Notes under the pieces: generated by a model
What the model saw: the letters and a program-made list of their open reading frames with translations, nothing else
The model's database searches: none
What the model was told of the DNA's origin: nothing
Shown: positions 1-7,099 of the stretch, in pieces
Layout of the letters: every line of letters begins with the position of its first letter
How positions within the stretch are numbered: the stretch's first letter is position 1
Assembly: GCF_000376445.1 (NCBI RefSeq)
Contig: NZ_AQXI01000001.1
Span: 900,962-964,961 of the forward strand
Direction: 5' to 3'
DNA from: Haladaptatus paucihalophilus DX253
GTDB taxonomy: Archaea; Halobacteriota; Halobacteria; Halobacteriales; Haladaptataceae
Length of the DNA: 64,000 bases
Made by a program: the position numbers and the translations under genes

Positions 1-2
1 GA

Positions 3-1445
3 GCGACTGGAACCGTCGGCGCGAACGCGATGCTCGGCGATACCGCGCTGGCAAATCGAACGGAGGACGACGATGAGACGAGGGAATCGGGGTGCTCTGC
101 CGTGGAGCGGTTACTCGAACGCGCATCCGAGAAGTTTCCCGGCGGTATCGTCTCCGTGTACGCGAAGGAGGCCGGGGCGGACGGCGATGTCCTCGCAAGT
201 CATCAGGCGGACACGGTGGTCAAACCGGCATCGAACACGAAGCTGCTCACCACCGCATTGGCGTTCGAACATGTGGGACCGGACGAACGGTTCGAGACCA
301 GTGTCGTCGGCGACGGGTCGATAACCGGGAATCAACTCCACGGCGACCTCGTGCTACGCGGCACCGGTGACGTGTTGTCCACCGCCGACCTCGAACGATT
401 GGCGGAACAGGTCGCGGAGAACGGAGTACGGACGGTTCACGGCGACCTCGTGGCCGACATCACCGCGTTCGACACCTCTGGGTACGGCCCCGTCTTTTCG
501 GTTCGCGGCCCCGGGTACCCCGAGGGATGGACGTGGGAGGACCCGCAGTACTCTTACGGCGCACCGAGTTCGACGCTCGCGCTCCACTGGAACAAGGTGT
601 CCCTCACCGCCAAGCGAACCGAGAACGGCATCGACCTCGCCGTCGAACCCGACTCGGAGTTCGTCACCGTCGAATCGCACCTCTCCACGGCACCCGAAGG
701 GGCGAACGGCTATTTCTACACCTATCTCGACCGGGTGAACGGCACCATCTACGCCATCGGCGAACTGCCGCCGGGATACGAGGAGACGGAACTGGCACCC
801 GTGATGCGACCCGACGAACACGCGACAGCGGTGTTCAGGGACCGCCTCGCGGACGCAGGCGTCTCCGTCAAAGGTGATGTCGTCCTCCAAACGGAACCCA
901 CGGAGCGGGAGGCGGCGTTCGAGACGAGCATCGAATCCGAACCGCTCCACGAGACGACCGGTCCGATGCTGTTGTACTCGAACAACGTCGATGCCGACCA
1001 ACTCGCATTGATGACGGCCCGCCGTGCGCTCGATGACGGGTCGTTCGACGCGTGGACGGAGCTAACCGGCGCCTACTTCGAGAGCTTGGGTTCTCCCGCA
1101 ACCGTTTTCCGGGACGGCTCCGGGCTCTCGCAGTTCAACCTCGTTTCGGCGGCGGACATGGTTTCCCTGCTCGAATGGATACGGAAGAAGCCGTGGTCGG
1201 AGACGCTCATCGGGTCGCTTCCGACGCCGGGCGAGGGCACGCTCGCGTATCGGTTGCGGGACGTGGACGTTCCGGTTCACGCGAAGACGGGAACGGTTCG
1301 CGGAACACGTGCGCTTTCGGGTGTCATCGAGCGGCCGACGGACCCGGACGTACTGTTCTCTATCCTCATGTCGAACGTGACCGTCGGACTCGGCGATGCT
1401 CGCAACTATCAGGACGATTTGGTTCGTGCGCTCATCGACGCGTAA
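3..1445 (+). CDS. dacB: PBP4-like D-alanyl-D-alanine carboxypeptidase (5' end outside window)
   Basis: Serine peptidase of family S13 (PBP4/DacB). Counting from the ATG at 30, the SxxK active-site motif is SNTK at 68-71, the second motif SNN starts at 317 and the KTG motif at 419, so all three penicillin-binding signatures are present in order. The frame stays open to the window edge, and the residues before that ATG (TGTVGANAMLGDTALA) look like the end of a Tat or lipoprotein signal. The true start is therefore probably upstream and this entry is 5' partial. Haloarchaea lack peptidoglycan, so the natural substrate is unknown; such genes do recur in halophilic archaea. An extracytoplasmic peptidase or esterase role is inferred. 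Confidence 0.85.
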   Translation, partial: ATGTVGANAMLGDTALANRTEDDDETRESGCSAVERLLERASEKFPGGIVSVYAKEAGADGDVLASHQADTVVKPASNTKLLTTALAFEHVGPDERFETSVVGDGSITGNQLHGDLVLRGTGDVLSTADLERLAEQVAENGVRTVHGDLVADITAFDTSGYGPVFSVRGPGYPEGWTWEDPQYSYGAPSSTLALHWNKVSLTAKRTENGIDLAVEPDSEFVTVESHLSTAPEGANGYFYTYLDRVNGTIYAIGELPPGYEETELAPVMRPDEHATAVFRDRLADAGVSVKGDVVLQTEPTEREAAFETSIESEPLHETTGPMLLYSNNVDADQLALMTARRALDDGSFDAWTELTGAYFESLGSPATVFRDGSGLSQFNLVSAADMVSLLEWIRKKPWSETLIGSLPTPGEGTLAYRLRDVDVPVHAKTGTVRGTRALSGVIERPTDPDVLFSILMSNVTVGLGDARNYQDDLVRALIDA

Positions 1446-1647
1446 CCGTTGTCGATGACGAATTCGGTGACCGGTATGCCCGGATTTACGGGGACCGATT
1501 CCGACTGTGCGTCTCACGACACGACCGCCCGTGGACATGATTAGCGACCGCTTAACGCCGAATTCCGCATTGTGAACTGTTGCTCGCCGTTCCTGCCAAC
1601 ACAATTATCGGACGGTTTTATACTGCCTCCGAGCCTGTTCCTTCTCC

Positions 1648-2037
1648 ATGAGTCGCACCCAGAGTGTCCCCCTCTGGATGGCGTCGCCCGAGGAGTTCCA
1701 GAGTACGCTCAAGATGGTACTCAGTACGGCGTACAAAAACGACCGCCGGTTCGACCGAGCATGGACGTTTCGCTATCCCGACGACACACCGGATTTGATG
1801 GCGGAGATAACCCACCTCGAAAAGGGTGGGACGAAAGAGATAACGAACCCTCCCCAGCCGACGAAGCCGCCCGAGCAGGCCGTTCTCAAGGACTTCCGCG
1901 ACGTGCTCGGCGACCTCTTGTTGAAGGGGTACCGTCGAGGGATCGACTTCGACCGAGCGTGGACGTTCCGCTACCCGGACGCCGAGCACCCCGACCTGAT
2001 GGTCGAAGTGACCTACCTCGAAGAGCAGATCGACTGA
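1648..2037 (+). CDS. hypothetical protein with an internal tandem repeat
   Basis: 129-residue soluble protein that I do not recognise. It contains two copies of one module: FDRAWTFRYPD followed by PDLMxExTxLE occurs near residues 34-60 and again near 101-126. Each copy is preceded by a helical stretch (FQSTLKMVLSTAY and FRDVLGDLLLKGY), so the protein looks like an intramolecular duplication of a module of about 60 residues joined by a proline-rich linker (TNPPQPTKPPEQ). There is no signal peptide or membrane segment. An A/T-rich box (ttttata) lies about 30 bp upstream, consistent with a leaderless transcript starting at this ATG. It is followed by a macro-domain gene on the same strand, 36 bp away. 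Confidence 0.75.
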   Translation: MSRTQSVPLWMASPEEFQSTLKMVLSTAYKNDRRFDRAWTFRYPDDTPDLMAEITHLEKGGTKEITNPPQPTKPPEQAVLKDFRDVLGDLLLKGYRRGIDFDRAWTFRYPDAEHPDLMVEVTYLEEQID

Positions 2038-2073
2038 CCCGAAAATTTTGTTCGAGAACCGCGTAGCGGGGAT

Positions 2074-2583
2074 ATGGAGTTCAGCGTGATTCAGGGCGAC
2101 ATCGCCGCACAGCGTGCTGACGTGCTCGTCAACGCCGCGGGAACCAGCCTCCGGATGGGCAGCGGCGTCGCCGGGGCGCTCCGCCGTGGCGCGAACGGGC
2201 CGATAAACGAAGAAGCGATGGAGAGGGGACCGGTCGAACTCGGTTCCGTCGCGGTCACCGACGCCTACGAACTCGACGCCGAGTTCGTCGTTCACGCGGC
2301 GGCCATGCCACACTACGGGGACGGACGGGCGACGCCCGGGAGCGTTCGAGACGCGACCCGAAACGCGCTCCGCGAAGCCGACGAGCGGGGAGCGAGGTCA
2401 GTGGTGCTTCCCGCGCTCGGATGCGGTATCGCGGGATTCGACCTCCGAGAGGGTGGTCGAATCATCTGCGAGGAAATTCACCGCTTCGACCCCGAGTCCC
2501 TCGAAGACGCGCGCCTCATCGCCTACAGCGACGAGGAGTACGAAACGCTCCGTGAGGTTGCCGCCGCTGTCCGCTCGGGCTAA
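2074..2583 (+). CDS. macro domain protein (ADP-ribose/O-acetyl-ADP-ribose hydrolase-like)
   Basis: Single macro domain of 169 residues. The N-terminal strand and loop VIQGDIAAQRADVLVNAAG and the glycine-rich MGSGVAGALRR are the family's ADP-ribose-binding signatures; LPALGCGIAGF near the C-terminal half is the second phosphate-binding loop. Members bind ADP-ribose and many hydrolyse ADP-ribosyl esters or O-acetyl-ADP-ribose. The length equals one domain, with no fused module. It starts 36 bp after the repeat protein, and the YbjQ-like gene follows on the same strand. The exact substrate cannot be told from sequence. Confidence 0.9.
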   Translation: MEFSVIQGDIAAQRADVLVNAAGTSLRMGSGVAGALRRGANGPINEEAMERGPVELGSVAVTDAYELDAEFVVHAAAMPHYGDGRATPGSVRDATRNALREADERGARSVVLPALGCGIAGFDLREGGRIICEEIHRFDPESLEDARLIAYSDEEYETLREVAAAVRSG

Positions 2584-2622
2584 CCAGCAGGATTATGATT
2601 CGTGGCTGAAAAGAACCGACCG

Positions 2623-2973
2623 ATGACCGCGTTCAGCTACCACGACGACGAGATATTGGTGACGACGAGCCACACCGTTCCGGGACGGGAAATCACGGGC
2701 CACCACGGCGTGGTCGTCGCCGACGTGACGCCGGGACGAAACATCGGGAAGGACATCGCCGGTGGGTTGCGCGACATCGTTGGCGGACGCTCCAAATCGT
2801 GGGAGAAGACCCTCGAAGAGAATCAGGAAACTGCCCTCGACGAACTCGTCGAGGAGGCAAAATCGGTCGGCGCGGACGCGGTAGTCGCGGTGGACATCAC
2901 CGACGAATCCCTCGGCGGACAGGGCGGAATGATGAACATCAAGGCGTTCGGAACCGCGGTTTCGATTCGCTGA
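2623..2973 (+). CDS. YbjQ/UPF0145 family protein
   Basis: Matches the YbjQ (UPF0145) family of small oligomeric proteins: early ILVTTSHTVPGREI, a central KSWEKTLEENQETALDELVEEAKSVGADAVV helix-strand unit (quoted in part), and a C-terminal strand ending AFGTAVSIR. Function is unproven; the bacterial family is often labelled putative heavy-metal binding. I chose ATG 2623 (116 residues) because an A/T-rich TTATGA box lies about 27 bp upstream, as expected for a leaderless haloarchaeal start. A GTG at 2602 would add seven residues and cannot be excluded. The next gene is convergent. Confidence 0.8.
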   Translation: MTAFSYHDDEILVTTSHTVPGREITGHHGVVVADVTPGRNIGKDIAGGLRDIVGGRSKSWEKTLEENQETALDELVEEAKSVGADAVVAVDITDESLGGQGGMMNIKAFGTAVSIR

Positions 2974-2979
2974 GATTGC

Positions 2980-3276
2980 TTAAGAGCCGTTTAAATCTAC
3001 GTCCTCACCCGCGTCCCCTCCCCCGATTTCGATAGTTGCGGCGGTTTCTATCGCCTCCAGGCCGTCGAGTTCGCACAGGTCGGCCACGGCGGGTTCCGGG
3101 AGGGTGACGCGAAGCGTCTCGAATTCGAGTTCCTCGAGGACCTCGCCGCCGAGGTCTTCAACACGGGCGGTGGTCGTTTCTACGCTCGCATCGGCGAGTC
3201 GGAGGAGAAGCGTGGCCGACTCGTCGGACATCGGGTCGTCGCGAATGGCACGGACGGGGTGTGAAAGGTACGTCAT
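2980..3276 (-). CDS. small protein resembling a stand-alone inhibitor-I9/subtilisin propeptide fold
   Basis: 98 residues if started at the ATG at 3276, which overlaps the bcp stop as ATGA and so implies translational coupling; a second ATG at 3231 would give 83 residues. The core (TARVEDLGGEVLEELEFETL, then RVTLPEPAVADLCELDGLEA) has the strand-helix-strand pattern of subtilisin propeptides: a GG-turn, a strand ending in V-L-P, then a helix followed by 'L-x-G-L-E-x-I-E'. There is no protease domain attached. The I9-like assignment is by eye and uncertain. The coupling to a peroxiredoxin is firm. Confidence 0.7.
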   Translation of the reverse strand: MTYLSHPVRAIRDDPMSDESATLLLRLADASVETTTARVEDLGGEVLEELEFETLRVTLPEPAVADLCELDGLEAIETAATIEIGGGDAGEDVDLNGS

Positions 3277-3725
3277 TCGAGGGTTTCGAGGAGTTCGTCC
3301 GCGTGTCCGTCCGGCGAGACGTCCTCGAAGACGGCTTCGACGGTCCCGTCTGGAGCGACGACGACCGTGTTTCGAAACACGCCGTCGAAGGTCTTTCCGA
3401 ACATGTTCTTTTCGCCGTAGGAGTCGTAGGCGCTCGCAACCTCGCCGGACTCGTCGCTGAGGAGGTCGAACGGCAGGTCGTATTTGTCTCGGAATTTCAC
3501 GAGGTCGGATACCGGGTCGTCGCTGATTCCGAGGACCGGAACGCCGCGCGCCTCGAATTCGTCCCACGAATCGCGGAAGCCACAGGCTTCGGTGGTGCAG
3601 CCGGGCGTGTCCGCCCGGGGGTAGAAGTAGACGACGACCGTGGTATCGAAGTCGGCGAGCGAGACTGTCTCGCCGTCTTGGTTCGGCAGTTCGAACGGAG
3701 GTGCCGGTTGGCCGGGTTCGAGCAT
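3273..3725 (-). CDS. bcp: Bcp/PrxQ-type thioredoxin-dependent peroxiredoxin
   Basis: 150-residue atypical 2-Cys peroxiredoxin of the Bcp/PrxQ class. The PxxxTxxC motif is PRADTPGC, with the peroxidatic cysteine at 43 and the resolving cysteine five residues later at 48 (CTTEAC), the helix-internal arrangement of PrxQ. It reduces hydroperoxides using thioredoxin-type donors in the cytoplasm. The gene sits between a 56-residue protein upstream (39 bp gap) and the I9-like protein downstream (ATGA overlap), forming a three-gene minus-strand operon. Confidence 0.93.
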   Translation of the reverse strand: MLEPGQPAPPFELPNQDGETVSLADFDTTVVVYFYPRADTPGCTTEACGFRDSWDEFEARGVPVLGISDDPVSDLVKFRDKYDLPFDLLSDESGEVASAYDSYGEKNMFGKTFDGVFRNTVVVAPDGTVEAVFEDVSPDGHADELLETLE

Positions 3726-3764
3726 GGGATGGCTTCGGAGCGAGCGACCAACTGCGTTGCGGTG

Positions 3765-3935
3765 TCACTCGCCGACGACGACGAACGTTCGTCCGCCCTT
3801 GCGTTCGAGGTGGACGGCACCTTCCTCGGCCGAGGTACGAACGTACGCGGCGACTTCGCTGGCTGACAACCCGGAGACGTCTGCCGAATTCCACGGTCGC
3901 ACTGTCGACTCCTGCGTGCTCATTTCGACGTTCAT
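3765..3935 (-). CDS. 56-residue conserved-looking hypothetical protein
   Basis: Short frame upstream of bcp, read from ATG 3935 to TGA 3765. The protein begins MNVEMSTQESTVRPW and ends HLERKGGRTFVVVGE. Its basic-then-hydrophobic strand (RKGGRTFVVV) and the SASEVAAYV helix look like real protein rather than random frame, and codons are G/C-ending like the neighbours. A TTATCT box lies about 25 bp upstream of this ATG, supporting a leaderless start; ATG at 3923 is an alternative. It is probably the first gene of the bcp operon. Function unknown. Confidence 0.6.
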   Translation of the reverse strand: MNVEMSTQESTVRPWNSADVSGLSASEVAAYVRTSAEEGAVHLERKGGRTFVVVGE

Positions 3936-4008
3936 GTCCGAATGTTGTCCGGTCAGATAATGAAGGCAAGCCTAGCGCAGTGAAAGTGAACGTGAAGCGA
4001 TTCCGGAG

Positions 4009-4230
4009 TTAGGCGGCGAGCGTCAGCGCTTCGCCGTCTTGGCGGACGAGTCCGCGCTCTCGAAGCGTTCGAATGATGGTGTACAGCGTGATTTTCGGCA
4101 GGTCGAGACCCGTCTGGAGTTCGTCGAGCGTCGCCCCGCCCGTCGTCGCGAGCGAGAGATAGACCAGTTTGGCGCGCGGCGAATCCAGTTCGTCCGGCAA
4201 CGGTGCGAGAGGCGTTGTTTGAACACTCAT
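4009..4230 (-). CDS. small winged-helix DNA-binding protein
   Basis: 73 residues, essentially one MarR/TrmB-like winged helix: SPRAKLVYLSLATTGGATLDELQTGLDL gives helices 1-2 (quoted in part), PKITLYTIIRTLRERGLV is the recognition helix with the start of the wing, and RQDGEALTLAA is the wing strand. No ligand domain is attached. Such mini-regulators are common in haloarchaea. It is divergent from the gene at 4380, with about 150 bp of shared A/T-rich spacer, so it could regulate either side; that is inference. A ttttatta box lies about 35 bp upstream of its ATG. Confidence 0.8.
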   Translation of the reverse strand: MSVQTTPLAPLPDELDSPRAKLVYLSLATTGGATLDELQTGLDLPKITLYTIIRTLRERGLVRQDGEALTLAA

Positions 4231-4379
4231 GTTGGTATGCTGGTCCAGACATTCGACGATAATAAAATTACCCTACGACAATCGTCGAAATCTGTCGGAG
4301 TCGTCGTTTCTTGGAGAGGTATTCTCACCGAGGTAAACTGCCGGTGATTTTATGTAACGAGCCGTGGTAGGCGTGGGCA

Positions 4380-5060
4380 ATGAGTCCAGCGCGGGACGAT
4401 TCTGACCCGGAGGGCCGAAAGGTCATCTCTCCCGAAGAACTCGACATCGAGGACAGCGAGAACGTCGTCACGCTGGACGATGGCCGGTTCGTCATCGGCG
4501 CGTCCGGGAGGCCGTCCGTGCCCGACGACCCGGAGGCAGTGACGACCGGCGAACCGACCGCCGACGCGAATCCCGGTGTCGAACCTGCGCCCCCGGAGAA
4601 ATCGCCGTCATCGACGGACTCCCCGCCCGCCATCGACCCGGCGTCGGCACCGGACACTCCGAGTCAATCCGCGCCATCGGACGGGGAACCCCACATCGAT
4701 TCCCAAGACGTCCGCGAATGGCTCGAAGACGACGTTGGCGACGTGGCGTCCAGATACGGGTTTCACATCACGGCGAAGGCCGAGGACGAAATCAACCATC
4801 AGCGGATGTTTTCGGACGACATTGGAACCGTCTTCGACAGCCTTCTCATGTGGTACGCCCAGCAGGTCGAACCGAGCATGCCCGTCGAGGACGTGCTCGG
4901 CATTCTCATGATGGAGTCGAACGTTCGCGTCCGTTACCCGTCGCGTTGTTTCCGTGGTGTTCTCGGAACGTACGACTTATCACCCGACGATAGCATCGCC
5001 GACCTGTTTCGAGCGATGCAGGACGCGAACGGCATCGTCTTTCCCCCGGAAAACGGCTAG
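4380..5060 (+). CDS. conserved haloarchaeal che-cluster protein with a disordered middle
   Basis: 226 residues in three parts. The N-terminal motif is KVISPEELDIEDSENVVTLDDGRFVIG. Residues of about 50-105 form a P/S/D/E-rich low-complexity linker. The C-terminal domain begins near DSQDVREWLEDDVGDV and ends IVFPPENG. I recall this architecture as a haloarchaeal family beside che genes (possibly catalogued as DUF7500, from memory, unverified). There is no signal peptide or membrane segment. A ttttatg box lies about 26-30 bp upstream of the ATG. It precedes cheW by 68 bp on the same strand, so a link to taxis is suggested by position only. Confidence 0.8.
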   Translation: MSPARDDSDPEGRKVISPEELDIEDSENVVTLDDGRFVIGASGRPSVPDDPEAVTTGEPTADANPGVEPAPPEKSPSSTDSPPAIDPASAPDTPSQSAPSDGEPHIDSQDVREWLEDDVGDVASRYGFHITAKAEDEINHQRMFSDDIGTVFDSLLMWYAQQVEPSMPVEDVLGILMMESNVRVRYPSRCFRGVLGTYDLSPDDSIADLFRAMQDANGIVFPPENG

Positions 5061-5128
5061 CGATTATCCGCCGTGATAGTCGGGAGTAGGTTTTATGTAT
5101 TGCCGTTCGATGTATTCGGTAACTGACT

Positions 5129-5611
5129 ATGAGCGTTCAGAAACAGAATCCGTCGGCCGGGGAAACCCAAGTCGTGGAGTTTCGACTCGGCGAAGACGTG
5201 TGCGCCATCGATATCGAGCAGGTAGACAGCATCGTCGAGGTGAAAAAGGTCACGCGCATTCCCCGGACACAGGATTCCATCGAGGGGGTCATGGACCTCC
5301 GCGGCGAGACGACGGCCATCATCGACCCCAAGGAGTTCCTCAGCGTCGCCTCCGACGAGCGAGGGAACGACGTTCTCGTTCTGGACCGTCCCGACGACAA
5401 ACAGAAAATCGGGATTCGGGTGGACGAGGTGCTCGACGTGACGACCCACGCCCCGGAGCACATCGACACCAGCGACGAACTGGAGAACCTCGACACCCGC
5501 GGCATCCGCGACCAAATCGCACAGGGAATCATCAAGCGACCCGACGACGAAAACGGTCTCGACCTCATCATCTGGGTCGATATTGACAAAATGATTACTA
5601 GCCTGAGTTAA
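5129..5611 (+). CDS. cheW: CheW chemotaxis coupling protein
   Basis: 160-residue CheW that couples transducers to the CheA kinase. The fold is visible as VEFRLGEDVCAIDIEQVDSIVE, then IPRTQDSIEGVMDLRGETTAIIDPKEFL, the hallmark GVMDLRG loop that contacts CheA and receptor tips. A C-terminal extension ends in KMITSLS. The length is normal. A ttttatg box lies 33-39 bp upstream. It is the first core che gene here; cheY follows after an 85-bp spacer that holds a perfect palindrome and its own TATA-like box, so cheY may be separately controlled. A second, shorter CheW lies at 26950. Confidence 0.95.
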   Translation: MSVQKQNPSAGETQVVEFRLGEDVCAIDIEQVDSIVEVKKVTRIPRTQDSIEGVMDLRGETTAIIDPKEFLSVASDERGNDVLVLDRPDDKQKIGIRVDEVLDVTTHAPEHIDTSDELENLDTRGIRDQIAQGIIKRPDDENGLDLIIWVDIDKMITSLS

Positions 5612-5631
5612 GAATCTCGATAAATCATCAA

Positions 5632-5646
5632 CTGTGATAATCACAG
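5632..5646. promoter_or_regulatory. perfect 15-bp palindrome upstream of cheY
   Basis: CTGTGAT-A-ATCACAG is a perfect inverted repeat with a single central base. It is followed at about 5652-5660 by an A/T-rich atttatttt box, then by cheY at 5697. The position just upstream of a TATA-like box is that of an activator or repressor site. A related half (TGTGATAACTCAGG) occurs near 12333, upstream of the archaellum genes. The binding protein is unknown. Confidence 0.55.
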
Positions 5647-5696
5647 GGGAGCATTTATTTTGACCGCTTTCAAAAGCTCTCGATAGTGAAAGTTGA

Positions 5697-6059
5697 ATGG
5701 TGAATGACGTACTAATTGTCGACGACTCGGAATTTATGCGGAATCTACTGCGCGAGATTCTGGAGGAAAATTTCGAAATCGCCGACGAAGCCGAGAACGG
5801 CGTCGAAGCGATAGAACTGTACAAGGAAAAGCAACCGGACTTCGTGATGATGGACATCGTGATGCCGATTCGAGACGGCATCGACGCGACGGCCGAAATC
5901 AAGCAGTTCGATTCGAGCGCGAACATCATCATGTGTACGAGTATCGGACAGGAAGAGAAGATGAAGAAGGCGATCAAAGCTGGTGCCGACGGATACATCA
6001 CGAAGCCGTTTCAGAAGCCCAGCGTGATGGAAGCCATCAACGACGTTATCTCAGCATGA
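5697..6059 (+). CDS. cheY: CheY response regulator
   Basis: 120-residue single receiver domain. The acidic pair is D9-D10 (LIVDDSEFMR), the phosphoacceptor is D53 (FVMMDIVMP), the conserved hydroxyl follows in IIMCTSIG, and the lysine is in GYITKPF. Phosphorylated CheY carries the CheA signal to the archaellum motor, in haloarchaea through CheF-type adaptors, which are also present here. Its stop overlaps the cheB start as ATGA, so the two are translationally coupled. Confidence 0.96.
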   Translation: MVNDVLIVDDSEFMRNLLREILEENFEIADEAENGVEAIELYKEKQPDFVMMDIVMPIRDGIDATAEIKQFDSSANIIMCTSIGQEEKMKKAIKAGADGYITKPFQKPSVMEAINDVISA

Positions 6060-7093
6060 CGCGGGCGGTCGTCGTCGACGACTCGCATTTCATGCGCACC
6101 GTTATCACCGACGTTCTCGAATCGGGCGATATCGACGTGGTTGCACAGGCGACGAACGGGAGGGAGGCGGTCGAAGTCGTCGCCGAACAGGAACCCGACG
6201 TCGTGACGATGGACGTGGAGATGCCGACGATGAACGGCATCGAAGCGGTCGAGGAGATAATGGAAACGACGCCGACCCCGATTCTCATGCTGTCCGCACA
6301 CACCGAAGACGGCGCGGAAGCGACGTTCGATGCCATCGACCGGGGGGCCATCGACGTCCTGGCGAAACCCGGCGGCGAGGTTTCGACCCGGATTTCGGCC
6401 CACAGAGACGACCTCATCGAGAAGGTTCGGTCGGTCGCGCGCGCTGACGTCACCGTCAGCGCACCGGACAATTCGACGGCGACTCCGGTGGAACCCGACG
6501 ACACATACGTCGAGAACGCGACCATCATTATCGGCGCATCGACCGGCGGGCCGCGAGTCGTCGAGAGCGTTCTCGCCGGGTTGCCGCGGTCCGCTCAGCT
6601 TCGTGTTCTCATCGTTCAACACATGCCCGACAGCTTCACCGCTCGGTTCGCAAAACGACTCGACGACCGAACCGAGTACGACGTGAAAGAAGCGTCGGAC
6701 GGCGACAGAATCGGTGCGGGACAGGCGCTCGTCGCACGGGGGGACTACCACATGGAAGTCTCGAACTACGCGAAAGGGCGAATCCGTGTTCGACTCACAC
6801 AGAACGAGGTACGACACGGCGTTCGCCCGGCCATCGACGTGACGATGGAGACGGCCGCCGAGACGATTACCGATCCGCTCACCGCGGTCGTTCTCACCGG
6901 AATGGGTGCGGACGGTGCGGTCGGCGTGGAGGCGATAAAGAACGCCGGAGGACGAACCATCGCGCAGAACGAAGCGACCTGTTCGGTGTTCGGAATCCCG
7001 GCACGGGCCATCGAAACCGGCTGTGTCGACGACGTACTTCCCGCCGACGAGGTTGCCCAGGGGATACTTTCGACCGTACGAAAACCGACGTGA
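6056..7093 (+). CDS. cheB: CheB protein-glutamate methylesterase
   Basis: 345 residues from ATG 6056, chosen because it overlaps the cheY stop (ATGA) and begins directly with the receiver domain (VVVDDSHFMR); the same frame is open further upstream inside cheY but has no homology there. Receiver phosphoacceptor D53 (VTMDVEMP). The C-terminal methylesterase domain has catalytic S162 (GASTGG), H189 (QHMPDS) and D286 (GMGADG). It demethylates and deamidates transducer glutamates for adaptation, opposing CheR at 11433. Length and domain order are standard. Confidence 0.96.
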   Translation: MTRAVVVDDSHFMRTVITDVLESGDIDVVAQATNGREAVEVVAEQEPDVVTMDVEMPTMNGIEAVEEIMETTPTPILMLSAHTEDGAEATFDAIDRGAIDVLAKPGGEVSTRISAHRDDLIEKVRSVARADVTVSAPDNSTATPVEPDDTYVENATIIIGASTGGPRVVESVLAGLPRSAQLRVLIVQHMPDSFTARFAKRLDDRTEYDVKEASDGDRIGAGQALVARGDYHMEVSNYAKGRIRVRLTQNEVRHGVRPAIDVTMETAAETITDPLTAVVLTGMGADGAVGVEAIKNAGGRTIAQNEATCSVFGIPARAIETGCVDDVLPADEVAQGILSTVRKPT

Positions 7094-7099
7094 TTCGAT

